A DNA stretch of 64,000 nt from Vicinamibacterales bacterium (GTDB taxonomy: Bacteria > Acidobacteriota > Vicinamibacteria > Vicinamibacterales > UBA8438): positions 47,663-111,662 of the forward strand of contig CALLXD010000027.1 of the NCBI GenBank assembly GCA_937766455.1, given 5' to 3'. The notes beneath the pieces are model-generated. The model searched no databases and was not told the origin of the DNA. It worked only from the letters and a program-made list of their open reading frames with translations. A program made the position numbers and the translations under genes. Positions 57,742 through 64,000 of this stretch are shown piece by piece. Position 1 is the first letter of the stretch, and each line of letters starts with the position of its first letter.

Positions 57742-58692
57742 ATGGACGCGCAATCTACTTACCTTGAACGTTTGCGCCCAGCGGGCGGCAAGCGATCCAG
57801 CAAGCGCGACCTGATCGTCAGCGTCTTCTTGCGCCAGGACGGACACCTCAGCGCGGACGATCTGGTGGACCTGATGCGTCAGGAAGACCAGAAGATCAGC
57901 CGCGCGACCGTCTATCGCACGCTGCAGTGGATGGTCGATGCCGGCATTGCCCGGAAGGTCGACTTCGGCGAGGGGCGGTTTCGATTCGAACACTCCTACC
58001 GGCATCCGCGCCACTTTCATCTCATTTGTAAGTCGTGTAATCGGTCCTCGGAATTCCTGAGTTCCGACATCGAGCTGCTGCTTGAGGAGATCACCGCTGC
58101 TCGGGGGTTCCAGGCGCGGCAGAGTGTCCTGCAGGTTCACGGCACGTGCGAGGACTGCCGCGAGGGACGGGGAGAGACCCCGACGGGGGCGACCACCGAG
58201 CTGTTGTTCGCGCGCGATGCCCTGCGCATGGCGATTGCTACCGAGCGCAGTGGACTCGACTTTTATTCGCGTGGCGCGGAATTGGTCCAGGACACCCGGG
58301 CGCGCAGCGTATTCAAACGGCTTTCAGGCGAAGAGACCGAGCACCTGGATACGCTCGAAGCCCGCTACCAGGAACTGCTGGCCGAAGACCCCAAGCTCGA
58401 GTCCTATCCGACGTTTCTTTTTTTCAAGGGCGCCGCCGACGGGTTGTTTGCGTCCGGCGCTGATGAGTTGAGCGGCGTCGTCGATGACCGCGAGGCGCTG
58501 ATGATTGGTATCCGCTGCGAGCGGGCCTCTCACCAGTTCTTCAAGAAGTACGGTCAACGCTTTGAGGACTCTGAGGGAAAGCGGATCTTCCTGGAGTTCG
58601 CCGACGAGGAGCGCGAGCACCTCGAACTGCTCATCCGGGAGTACCGGGCCCTGGTCGCTCGTCAGGAAAAATCGAAACCCTCCGCGACCTAG
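57742..58692 (+). CDS. Fur-family repressor fused to a rubrerythrin-like diiron domain
   Basis: The 316-residue protein has two parts. Residues 1-145 are a Fur/PerR-type regulator: winged helix with ISRATVYRTLQWMVDAGI, His-rich HPRHFHLIC, and zinc pairs CKSC (96, 99) and CEDC (136, 139). Residues about 155-310 are a ferritin-like four-helix domain with Glu168, Glu198/His201, Glu260 and Glu290/His293, the rubrerythrin-type ligand set. The fusion could sense peroxide or iron at the diiron site and pass this to DNA binding; that is inference. The TAG stop lies in the CTAG terminus of element C. Confidence 0.88.
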   Translation: MDAQSTYLERLRPAGGKRSSKRDLIVSVFLRQDGHLSADDLVDLMRQEDQKISRATVYRTLQWMVDAGIARKVDFGEGRFRFEHSYRHPRHFHLICKSCNRSSEFLSSDIELLLEEITAARGFQARQSVLQVHGTCEDCREGRGETPTGATTELLFARDALRMAIATERSGLDFYSRGAELVQDTRARSVFKRLSGEETEHLDTLEARYQELLAEDPKLESYPTFLFFKGAADGLFASGADELSGVVDDREALMIGIRCERASHQFFKKYGQRFEDSEGKRIFLEFADEEREHLELLIREYRALVARQEKSKPSAT

Positions 58693-58854
58693 CAGCCCGT
58701 GGTGAAAGTCCCGCTGCATTCGACCGACGCTGAATCCGGCCGATCTGCGTTGTTCATCGGTCAAATACTGCCGGTATTTTCCCTCTTCTCGCCTTGTTCG
58801 ACCGGCCCAGCGCCGGTCTCTGTGCGACGCGGGACTTCCACCACGGGCTGCTAG
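58689..58854. repeat. Inverted-repeat element, copy C (166 bp), after the Fur-ferritin gene
   Basis: Both ends are CTAG. The outer 26 bp (starting CTAGCAGCCCGTGGTG) match with one mismatch. The core TCTGCGTTGTTCATCGG, AAATACtgcCGGTATTTT and CTTCTCGCCTTG parallels copies A and B. The left CTAG contains the TAG stop of the Fur-ferritin gene, and the convergent methyltransferase gene ends 36 bp beyond. Confidence 0.88.
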
Positions 58855-58889
58855 CCGGTTCACACCAGCCGAGCACCCCGCGCACAGGG

Positions 58890-59429
58890 TCACTCCGGCT
58901 TGCGGGCGACCAACTGCGCGACCGCCGCGGGTTCACGCGGTTCCTCGTCGTGCCACACGTCCCAGCCGTCGAACACCCCGCGCAGTTCACCAGGATGCAG
59001 GAGAAAGTCTGGCGAGCGTGGCCCGGTACCGTGCTCGCGCTGCGCCACCGTGAATGTTTCGTAGATGACGAACCCGCCCGGTCGTATGGCATCGCGCAAT
59101 GTGGCCCAGATCGTCCGCTGCAGATAATTTGTGCAGACGAGCAGGTCAAACCGCTCTGCCGGTAAAGGCGTCGACTCCAGGTCAGCGACCCACAGGGCCG
59201 CGCTGCACAGTGCGCCGGTGTGCGCCGCGCGGACGCGAGACAGGTCGCGGTCGACCCCGAAGACGCGAAACCCCAGTGTGGCGGCCAGTCGGGCGTGGCG
59301 ACCGGCGCCCATCGCCATGTCCAGCATGTCCAGCCGGTTGCCCAGCCGTGTGCGCACGAGCGGGAGCCATCGGGCGACGATGGGCGATGGGGGCTGACGC
59401 CTGTCCGGTCCGGCCGCTGATATGATCAC
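58890..59429 (-). CDS. Class I SAM-dependent methyltransferase
   Basis: The 179-residue protein has the SAM motif LDMLDMAMGAGRHARLAA, where the first Gly of the usual DxGxGxG is changed to Met/Ala, then FGVDRDLSRV and DLLVCTNYLQRTIW. It resembles small TehB-like methyltransferases. GTG 59429 is the likely start and overlaps the -10 box of the divergent membrane-protein gene. The substrate is unknown. Confidence 0.75.
   Translation of the reverse strand: MIISAAGPDRRQPPSPIVARWLPLVRTRLGNRLDMLDMAMGAGRHARLAATLGFRVFGVDRDLSRVRAAHTGALCSAALWVADLESTPLPAERFDLLVCTNYLQRTIWATLRDAIRPGGFVIYETFTVAQREHGTGPRSPDFLLHPGELRGVFDGWDVWHDEEPREPAAVAQLVARKPE
59418..59426 (+). promoter_or_regulatory. Extended -10 element before the membrane-protein gene at 59436
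   Basis: TGA-TATGAT, ending 9 nt before the ATG. It abuts the start codon of the divergent methyltransferase gene, so the two genes share about 6 bp between starts. Confidence 0.45.
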
Positions 59430-59435
59430 ACGCTG

Positions 59436-59909
59436 ATGTCCGCTGCCCTGATCACCGCGTCGATTCTCTCGCTTGTTGGCCTCCTGGTGAGCTTCGCGCT
59501 CGGCTACATGGTGGCCGTGCCCGATGACGTGCTGGCCCACGCCTCGCTCGCCATCTTCGCCACCCTCATCACCTTGCTTGGCCATTCGATGACCATGTTC
59601 TATCTCATTGGCAAGGTCAAAGCCATCAAGGACGCGGTCATCGAGGGTGAGCTCGAGACCGACGCCGTCGCCCGCGTCTCCGCGCTCCGCGGGCCGGTAT
59701 TCAAACTGGCGTCGGCGGCGATGGGCCTGACGATGCTGACCGCCATCATCGGCGGCGGCGTTGACACCGGGGTGATTCCGTCCGGGTTTCACTCCCTGCT
59801 CGCCATCCTGGCTATCGTGGCCAACTTCCTCGCGTTGCGGGCCATCATCGAGGCCCTCGCCGCGTCGTCGAAGATTGTCGACGAGGTCAACCGCGACCTC
59901 GGGGTCTGA
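59436..59909 (+). CDS. Four-helix integral membrane protein of unknown function
   Basis: The 157-residue protein has four predicted membrane helices (near residues 5-27, 36-60, 88-110 and 115-135), with a short acidic cytoplasmic loop between helices 2 and 3 (KDAVIEGELETDAVARV). I do not recognise a family. A HAD-hydrolase gene follows after 15 bp and is probably in the same transcript. Confidence 0.75.
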   Translation: MSAALITASILSLVGLLVSFALGYMVAVPDDVLAHASLAIFATLITLLGHSMTMFYLIGKVKAIKDAVIEGELETDAVARVSALRGPVFKLASAAMGLTMLTAIIGGGVDTGVIPSGFHSLLAILAIVANFLALRAIIEALAASSKIVDEVNRDLGV

Positions 59910-59924
59910 TCGGCCCGGTCACCC

Positions 59925-60620
59925 GTGTTCTCTAAAATCCTTCTGTTCGATATCGATGGGACGCTGCTGCTGTCCGGCCGGGCTGGATACCGCGCGTTGA
60001 CCAGCGCGTTCGAGGAGTTGTTCGGCGTGGCAGGTGGCTTTGACCATGTCCCGGTCGCCGGTATGACCGACAGGCTCATCTTGACCGAGGCCCTCAAGCA
60101 GGCCGAGGTGACCGCCGATCCGGCGCAGCGGGTGCGGTTCCATCGCCGTTACTGTGAGCTGTTCGCGGACGAGATCCACTTTCCCGGACCGCGAAAAGGG
60201 TTGATGCCAGGCGTACTCACGCTGCTGGAGCGACTGAGTCACTGTGATCAGGTCCGGTGCGGGCTCGTGACCGGCAATTTCGCGGAGCCGGCCCAGATCA
60301 AGCTGGAACACTTCAACCTGTGGCGGTTCTTCACCTTCGGCGCCTATGGGGATGACGCGCCAGTCCGGGACGACCTGGTCCCTATCGCGGTTGAGCGCGC
60401 CGGGCGCGACGGCGTGACGGTCACGGCCGCCACCGATGTGGTCGTCATCGGCGACACGCCGCTCGATGTCCAGTGCGCGACCGTCGCCGGGGCACGTTCA
60501 ATCGCGGTCGCGACGGGAAGCTACGACGAAGCCGCGCTGCGTCAGACGGACGCCAACACAGTGCTCGCGGATCTCAGCGAGACGGACGCCGTCATGGAAC
60601 TGTTGCTCGCCGGGTCGTGA
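59925..60620 (+). CDS. HAD-superfamily hydrolase, phosphoglycolate phosphatase-like
   Basis: The 231-residue protein has motif I LLFDIDGTLL, a helical cap, motif II GLVTGNF and motif IV VVIGDTPLDVQCA. The cap and the TGN-type motif II resemble phosphoglycolate phosphatase (Gph), but the substrate is not certain. GTG 59925 is the first good start after the membrane-protein gene. Confidence 0.86.
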   Translation: MFSKILLFDIDGTLLLSGRAGYRALTSAFEELFGVAGGFDHVPVAGMTDRLILTEALKQAEVTADPAQRVRFHRRYCELFADEIHFPGPRKGLMPGVLTLLERLSHCDQVRCGLVTGNFAEPAQIKLEHFNLWRFFTFGAYGDDAPVRDDLVPIAVERAGRDGVTVTAATDVVVIGDTPLDVQCATVAGARSIAVATGSYDEAALRQTDANTVLADLSETDAVMELLLAGS

Positions 60621-60751
60621 GAACGCGGTCACGCAGCCGGCGGCAGAGATTAGTCACTGAGCGCCCACTCCCGGTACGGTGGCAGTTTCATGCGTGCATT
60701 TTAGTCCTGGAGCCGCGAGAGGCGTAAAGGGCAGGCCAGGGGCGTAGGAAG

Positions 60752-60848
60752 TGGCGGAAGCGCCTGGGAGTCGAACCCAGCCCCCCCGCGCTAGCGGGGG
60801 GCGACCGGTTTTGAAGACCGGGAGGGCCACCGGGCCCCGTTCGCTTCC
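60752..60848 (-). tRNA. selC: tRNA-Sec (anticodon TCA)
   Basis: The 97-nt gene includes an encoded CCA. It has an 8-bp-type acceptor stem (GGAAGCG... / ...CGCTTCC), a long D-arm, the anticodon loop CTTCAAA giving TCA, and a long variable arm made of a CCCCCCGC/GCGGGGGG stem. The T-arm GGGTTCGACTCCC is standard. Length and long variable arm rule out ordinary tRNAs other than Ser/Leu types, and the UGA anticodon identifies selenocysteine. Confidence 0.95.
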
Positions 60849-61035
60849 GTGCGGACCCATCATCGCACGGGACGCCGGATTCCGTCGGAGGTGTGGCGCC
60901 CCGCGTTGACGGTGACGAGCCGGCTCAGTTGTGCAGAGGAAGGCGTAACAAGACCGAACGACACGGAACCGGCGTTCGTGTAGGAACGACGCGCTGGTCC
61001 TTGGATCTCGTTGGAGATCAGACGACGATGCAGCG

Positions 61036-61062
61036 GCGCCGCCCCCGGGGTGGGGACGGCGC
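61036..61062 (-). terminator. Probable hairpin terminator after the cold-shock gene
   Basis: GCGCCG-CCCC pairs with GGGG-A-CGGCGC with one bulged A. It lies about 9 bp beyond the cold-shock stop. No T run follows. Confidence 0.45.
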
Positions 61063-61070
61063 GGCAGGCG

Positions 61071-61275
61071 CTAGTCCTCGATCAAGCGGACTTCGCCAGC
61101 CCGTGGACCCTTACCAGAGTCCTCGGTGGTGAACTCCACTCGCTGACCTTCCCGCAACAACTCGAACACCGCTCCGCGCACGGAACTCCGGTGGAAGAAG
61201 TGCTCGACCCCCACCTTCGTCACGGATGAAGCCGAAACCCTTGTCGATCAACAGACGCGCGATAGTGCCGCTCAT
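61071..61275 (-). CDS. Cold-shock-domain protein (one frameshift)
   Basis: Reading from ATG 61275: SGTIARLLIDKGFGFIRDEGG, then after removing one G from the five-G run at 61208-61212 the frame gives VEHFFHRSSVRGAVFELL and VEFTTEDSGKGPRAGEV. This is the OB-fold cold-shock domain with the RNP1-like KGFGFI and RNP2-like VEHFFH motifs, 67 residues in all. GGAGGAG precedes the start. It is an RNA chaperone or antiterminator. The extra G is probably a sequence error. Confidence 0.88.
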
Positions 61276-61616
61276 ACCCTACTCCTCCGATACCCGAACC
61301 CCGGTTCCGCTCGAACGGCGCACAGACGCGCCGCGCAACGGTCCGGGCCTAACGGCCCTTGTCCCCCAGTGGTGCCGGTGGGCAAGGACAACCGCCAGAA
61401 CCTCCCGCGACTCCCTGACGAGCGCAGGCTACTGAGTGGCCGCTATCGACGTGGCGTCGCGGAATGGCCTGCCCAGCCTCAAACGATGTACAAAGGCACA
61501 CGACAAATTGCCGTATTTGACTGGTCCACCATCTTGAGTAAGGCCATGTTAGTGAGCTTGTTTGGTAGAGTCAAGCGCGCTGTGTCGGCTGATCGCCCGG
61601 CGCATACGGTGTCGGG
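61276..61616. other. Long leader region of the cold-shock gene
   Basis: About 340 bp without a supported gene. It contains the likely promoter at 61546-61574 and would form a transcript leader of about 260 nt before the cold-shock start codon. Several GC-rich inverted segments near 61320-61400 could fold. Confidence 0.45.
61546..61574 (-). promoter_or_regulatory. Probable promoter of the cold-shock gene
   Basis: On the minus strand: TTGACT (61569-61574), 17-nt spacer, TAACAT (61546-61551). Transcription would begin near 61539. Confidence 0.5.
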
Positions 61617-61904
61617 CTATTCGGCGGCGGCTGGCTTCTCGGCGGCGGCGGCAGCTGGGGCTGCCGTGGTGCTGCTCTTGTCAGGCACGGCTGGTGTCGC
61701 TGGCGTAGCGGCCGGGGCCGGGGCTGGCTTGGGCTTGGGGGCGGCCGGCGGCTTGACCGCTGGGTAGGTGGTCCAGAAGTGTCGGTTGCACTGTGGACAC
61801 TCCCAAAATTGTTGCGGTGGCCACGGATCTTGAGGAGCCGGATCCGTCAGCTCCATTGGAGTGCCGCACCGCTGACAACGAACGCTGACGTCGGGGTGGT
61901 TCAT
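61617..61904 (-). CDS. Small zinc-ribbon protein with Ala/Pro-rich tail
   Basis: The 95-residue protein has two CxxC pairs (RCQRCG and ECPQCNRHFW), forming a zinc ribbon in the first 45 residues. A low-complexity tail of Pro, Ala, Lys and Thr follows. I do not recognise a named family. ATG 61904 (MNHPDVSV) is preferred over one ten codons earlier. Confidence 0.68.
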   Translation of the reverse strand: MNHPDVSVRCQRCGTPMELTDPAPQDPWPPQQFWECPQCNRHFWTTYPAVKPPAAPKPKPAPAPAATPATPAVPDKSSTTAAPAAAAAEKPAAAE

Positions 61905-61982
61905 GGCGAGACAGATTGTAGTGTCCCGCCCCAACGATTCGCAACCTGCGCGTCAATCCGCGCCTGGACGGAGGGGGTTCCA

Positions 61983-62606
61983 ATGATTCCAGCGGTGATC
62001 TTGTCCGGCGGGGCGTCGTCGCGTATGGGGGGGCACCCAAAAGCGCTCTTGCGCGGGACGAGGGGACGAGACGTTCCTGGGCCGCATCGCGGCCACCCTC
62101 GTGGCGGGCGGGGCCAGCGACATCGTGGTCGTCACCGGCTATCACCCACGACGAGGCGATCAGCGAACTCGTCGAAGCCTTGCCCGCGCCGGTGCGTCTG
62201 GTGCGCAACACAACCCCCGAGGCCGGCCAGCTGTCCTCGCTCCTGGTCGCGTTGGGGACCGTCGATCATCCTGACGTGCCAGCCATCCTGGTCACCCTCG
62301 TGGACTTGCCGCTGTTGTCGGCGTCAACGGTGCGCGCGGTCCTGGAGGGCTACCGCCGAACCCGGGCTCCCCTTGTGCGACCTGAGCGCGATGGCCGTCA
62401 CGGGCATCCAGTGCTTTTTGATCGTTCGCTGTTCGACGAGCTACGTAGTGCCGACCTGGAGCGGGGAGCGAAGCCTGTGGTGCGGGCCCATGCGGCCGAC
62501 GGATTGGACATCGCGAGCAATGACGACGGCGCGTTCGTGGATATCGACACGCCCCCAGGACTACGAGCGCGCGTTTGGCCGACGGCTGTCGCTACCGTCT
62601 GGCTAA
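61983..62606 (+). CDS. MobA/MocA-like nucleotidyltransferase (several frameshifts)
   Basis: The N-terminus MIPAVILSGGASSRMGGHPKALL is the nucleotide-binding loop of NTP-transferases that activate molybdopterin (MobA: GMP; MocA: CMP). Frame changes near 62055-62070 and 62147 lead into DIVVVTGY, then AISELVEALPAPVRLVRN and VDLPLLSASTVR. A further change in a C run near 62553 restores DYERAFGRRLSLPSG at the end. Repaired length is about 207 residues. It fits the moa genes 8 kb away and the FdhE/tRNA-Sec context, but a MobA, MocA or other sugar-nucleotide role cannot be fixed. Confidence 0.75.
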   Translation: MIPAVILSGGASSRMGGHPKALLRGTRGRDVPGPHRGHPRGGRGQRHRGRHRLSPTTRRSANSSKPCPRRCVWCATQPPRPASCPRSWSRWGPSIILTCQPSWSPSWTCRCCRRQRCARSWRATAEPGLPLCDLSAMAVTGIQCFLIVRCSTSYVVPTWSGERSLWCGPMRPTDWTSRAMTTARSWISTRPQDYERAFGRRLSLPSG

Positions 62607-62635
62607 CTGCCGGCTCGCGGCCGGAGAGGGAAGGA

Positions 62636-62711
62636 TGGTGGACCAGAGGGGATTCGAACCCCTGACCTCGTGAATGCCATTCACGCGCGCTCCCAACTGC
62701 GCCACTGGCCC
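62636..62711 (-). tRNA. tRNA-Ala (anticodon GGC)
   Basis: The 76-nt gene with encoded CCA has acceptor stem GGGCCAG/CTGGTCC, anticodon stem CGTGA/TCACG with loop ATGGCAT, and T-arm AGGGGTTCGAATCCCCT. The anticodon GGC reads GCC, the expected major Ala codon in this GC-rich genome. Confidence 0.93.
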
Positions 62712-62824
62712 ATCACTGACGTATTGTATGTGCCCGAGCCGACCTGTCCGATCAATCGCTGGCGTGCCCGAGCGGCGCCAGGGGCGTGAGCGTCGACGGA
62801 GACATGTGCGTCCGCCGACGAGGG

Positions 62825-63956
62825 CTAGTACTCCGCTGAACATCCGCCTGCATCTCGTCCCGGTCGGACGGTGGCCGTCGAGCGCCAGCATCAGCAGCAT
62901 CGCGCGCCTTGACGGGCGCGAGGTCCTCGCCGGAAATCCCGCGGCGGTTACGCCGGCTGAGGGTGGCTCGTCGTTCGCGTTAAACTCGACAGACCGTCGG
63001 TCGCTCGAGGAGTGCGATCACGGCCGCGGCCGGTGCGGGTGGTCACGACCAGCGGCACCCCATTCTGCTCGCACCGCGTAGGCCATCGCGTCACGCTGTC
63101 CCGCTGCTTGACCGCCCCGGCCCCGGCCGCCCGCGATCACCATGACCAGCGAGCGCCTACGGTCGACCGAGCCGCACGGATCAGACGCGCCCGAGGCGCC
63201 CTGGTACGCGACATCACGATGTCGACCCGCGGCAGCCGGCTCGACCTCGCGCGAGGTCGAACTCCGCTCGCGGCGGAGTGGCGCCGCTCTCGGCCGGCGG
63301 TAGTAGACGATCGCGGTCGCGTGCGGCCGCGCCCAGCATCCCGTAGCCCCGCGGTCTCGAAGGCCTGCAGGTGCAACGCGTCCGACCTTCGTGACCTCCC
63401 TGCGCCGAGTGGATCTCGCCGTTGCAGACGCCACCAGCGCGCCCCGTCGCCCGCGACGCCGGCATCCCCCGCGACCCGGAACGCCTGCCGCAGATTCGCC
63501 GCCCCGTCGTAGCCTGAGCGTCTCCGGACGACGCACCGCGCCCACGACCACGACCGGCCGAACAGTGCCGCACCGTCAGATGCAGATAAGAAGGCGAGCT
63601 CTTCGAGCGTGTCCGTGCCGCTGGTGATGACGACTACGCCGGCCAGCGCCGGATCGTCCTCGCGAACTACCGCGTTGACGCGGCGGGTCGAGTGCGCAGC
63701 CACTGACCAAGCGTGACCGCGCTGCTCGCGACGTTGGCGAACTCCTCTGATTTCCGCCTCGGCGAGACTCAGCGAGGTCAGGCACCAGCGCTACGAGGTC
63801 GGTCCGCGAGAGTCGGCTGCCAGGACGATTCGAGATGGTGCCGCCAGTCGTAATCAGACGGACCCGCGGCGGCGCCGCAGCAACCGCGTCAAGGACGGAG
63901 ACCAGTAACAGCGCCAGGAGCAGCGGAAGGCCAACCGGCAATGTGCGGCGCCACAT
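62825..63956 (-). pseudogene. Type II L-asparaginase with signal peptide, many frameshifts
   Basis: From ATG 63956: a signal peptide (RRTLPVGLPLLLALLLVS) and the N-terminal catalytic motif VRLITTGGTISN. Then, in other frames, VVVITSGTDTLEEL with the second catalytic motif, YDGAANLRQAFRVA, LVMVIAGG, QRDAMAYAVRA, and a C-terminus ending near MLLMLAL and RMFS with a TAG at 62825-62827. At least eight frame changes are needed. The enzyme would hydrolyse asparagine in the periplasm. The error density rises towards the window end, so sequence quality, not gene decay, is the simplest cause. Confidence 0.75.
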
Positions 63957-64000
63957 GGTTCGTTCCTGCGCTGGCTCGCCACGAGCGTGGCGCGGGCGAG

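Noticed and set aside
60752..60848. tRNA-Ser or tRNA-Leu because of the long variable arm
   Set aside because: The anticodon is TCA (reads UGA) and the acceptor/T-stem geometry and 97-nt length fit tRNA-Sec.

Overview
The window is one contiguous piece of a high-GC, Gram-negative bacterial chromosome. It carries mostly housekeeping genes: an LPS assembly porin (LptD), lipoprotein processing (Lgt, LspA), TonB/ExbB/ExbD, SecDF-YajC, IleRS, SHMT, ThiC, Lon and a bifunctional RelA/SpoT. The mix also includes a dnk-accD-folC-lptD operon, proline-rich TonB, a HEAT/cyclophilin lipoprotein, an H1-like Ala/Lys protein and paired M16 peptidases. From memory of such genomes this fits Acidobacteriota (Vicinamibacteria-like) best; that assignment is inference, since no rRNA is present.

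Layout. 0-10 kb: a DinG-type helicase cut by the window edge, glyA, thiC, a small exported protein, two nucleotide-sugar dehydratase/reductase genes and lptD. 10-18 kb: the folC-accD-dnk operon, the HEAT-cyclophilin lipoprotein, the histone-like gene, ddl and tgt. 18-29.5 kb: yajC-secD-secF, uppP, a DUF502 membrane protein, a membrane pyrophosphatase, tonB-exbB-exbD-exbD and a TPR lipoprotein. 29.67-30.89 kb: a complete IS30-family insertion sequence with matching terminal inverted repeats. 31-39.4 kb: relA/spoT, ridA, rpmB, a zinc-ribbon protein, a DksA-like protein, lon and a histone-deacetylase-like gene. 39.5-46.1 kb: one leftward operon ileS-lspA-lgt-rluD-nudix-mutM. 46.4-51.6 kb: a PilZ gene behind a sigma-54 promoter, a protoporphyrinogen-oxidase-like gene, two M16 peptidase genes and a HAD gene. 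51.6-57.2 kb: a leftward operon fdhE-methyltransferase-thiD-moaE-moaD-prfA-prmC-HIT. 57.3-64 kb: erpA-like gene, a Fur-ferritin fusion, small genes, tRNA-Sec, a cold-shock gene, a MobA-like gene, tRNA-Ala and an L-asparaginase.

How it fits together. FdhE, MoaD, MoaE, a MobA-like transferase and tRNA-Sec within 10 kb point to a molybdenum- and selenocysteine-dependent formate dehydrogenase elsewhere in the genome. Iron handling is represented by the erpA-like gene next to the Fur-ferritin fusion.

Three things stand out. (1) A family of three 165-167 bp inverted-repeat elements sits exactly at convergent gene ends and supplies stop codons to the neighbouring genes. (2) Several genes have a -10 box only 6-9 nt before the start codon, which suggests leaderless mRNAs. 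(3) Seven conserved genes are broken by small indels, many in homopolymers, concentrated at 23-25 kb and 61-64 kb; these look like consensus errors in the sequence more than real decay.
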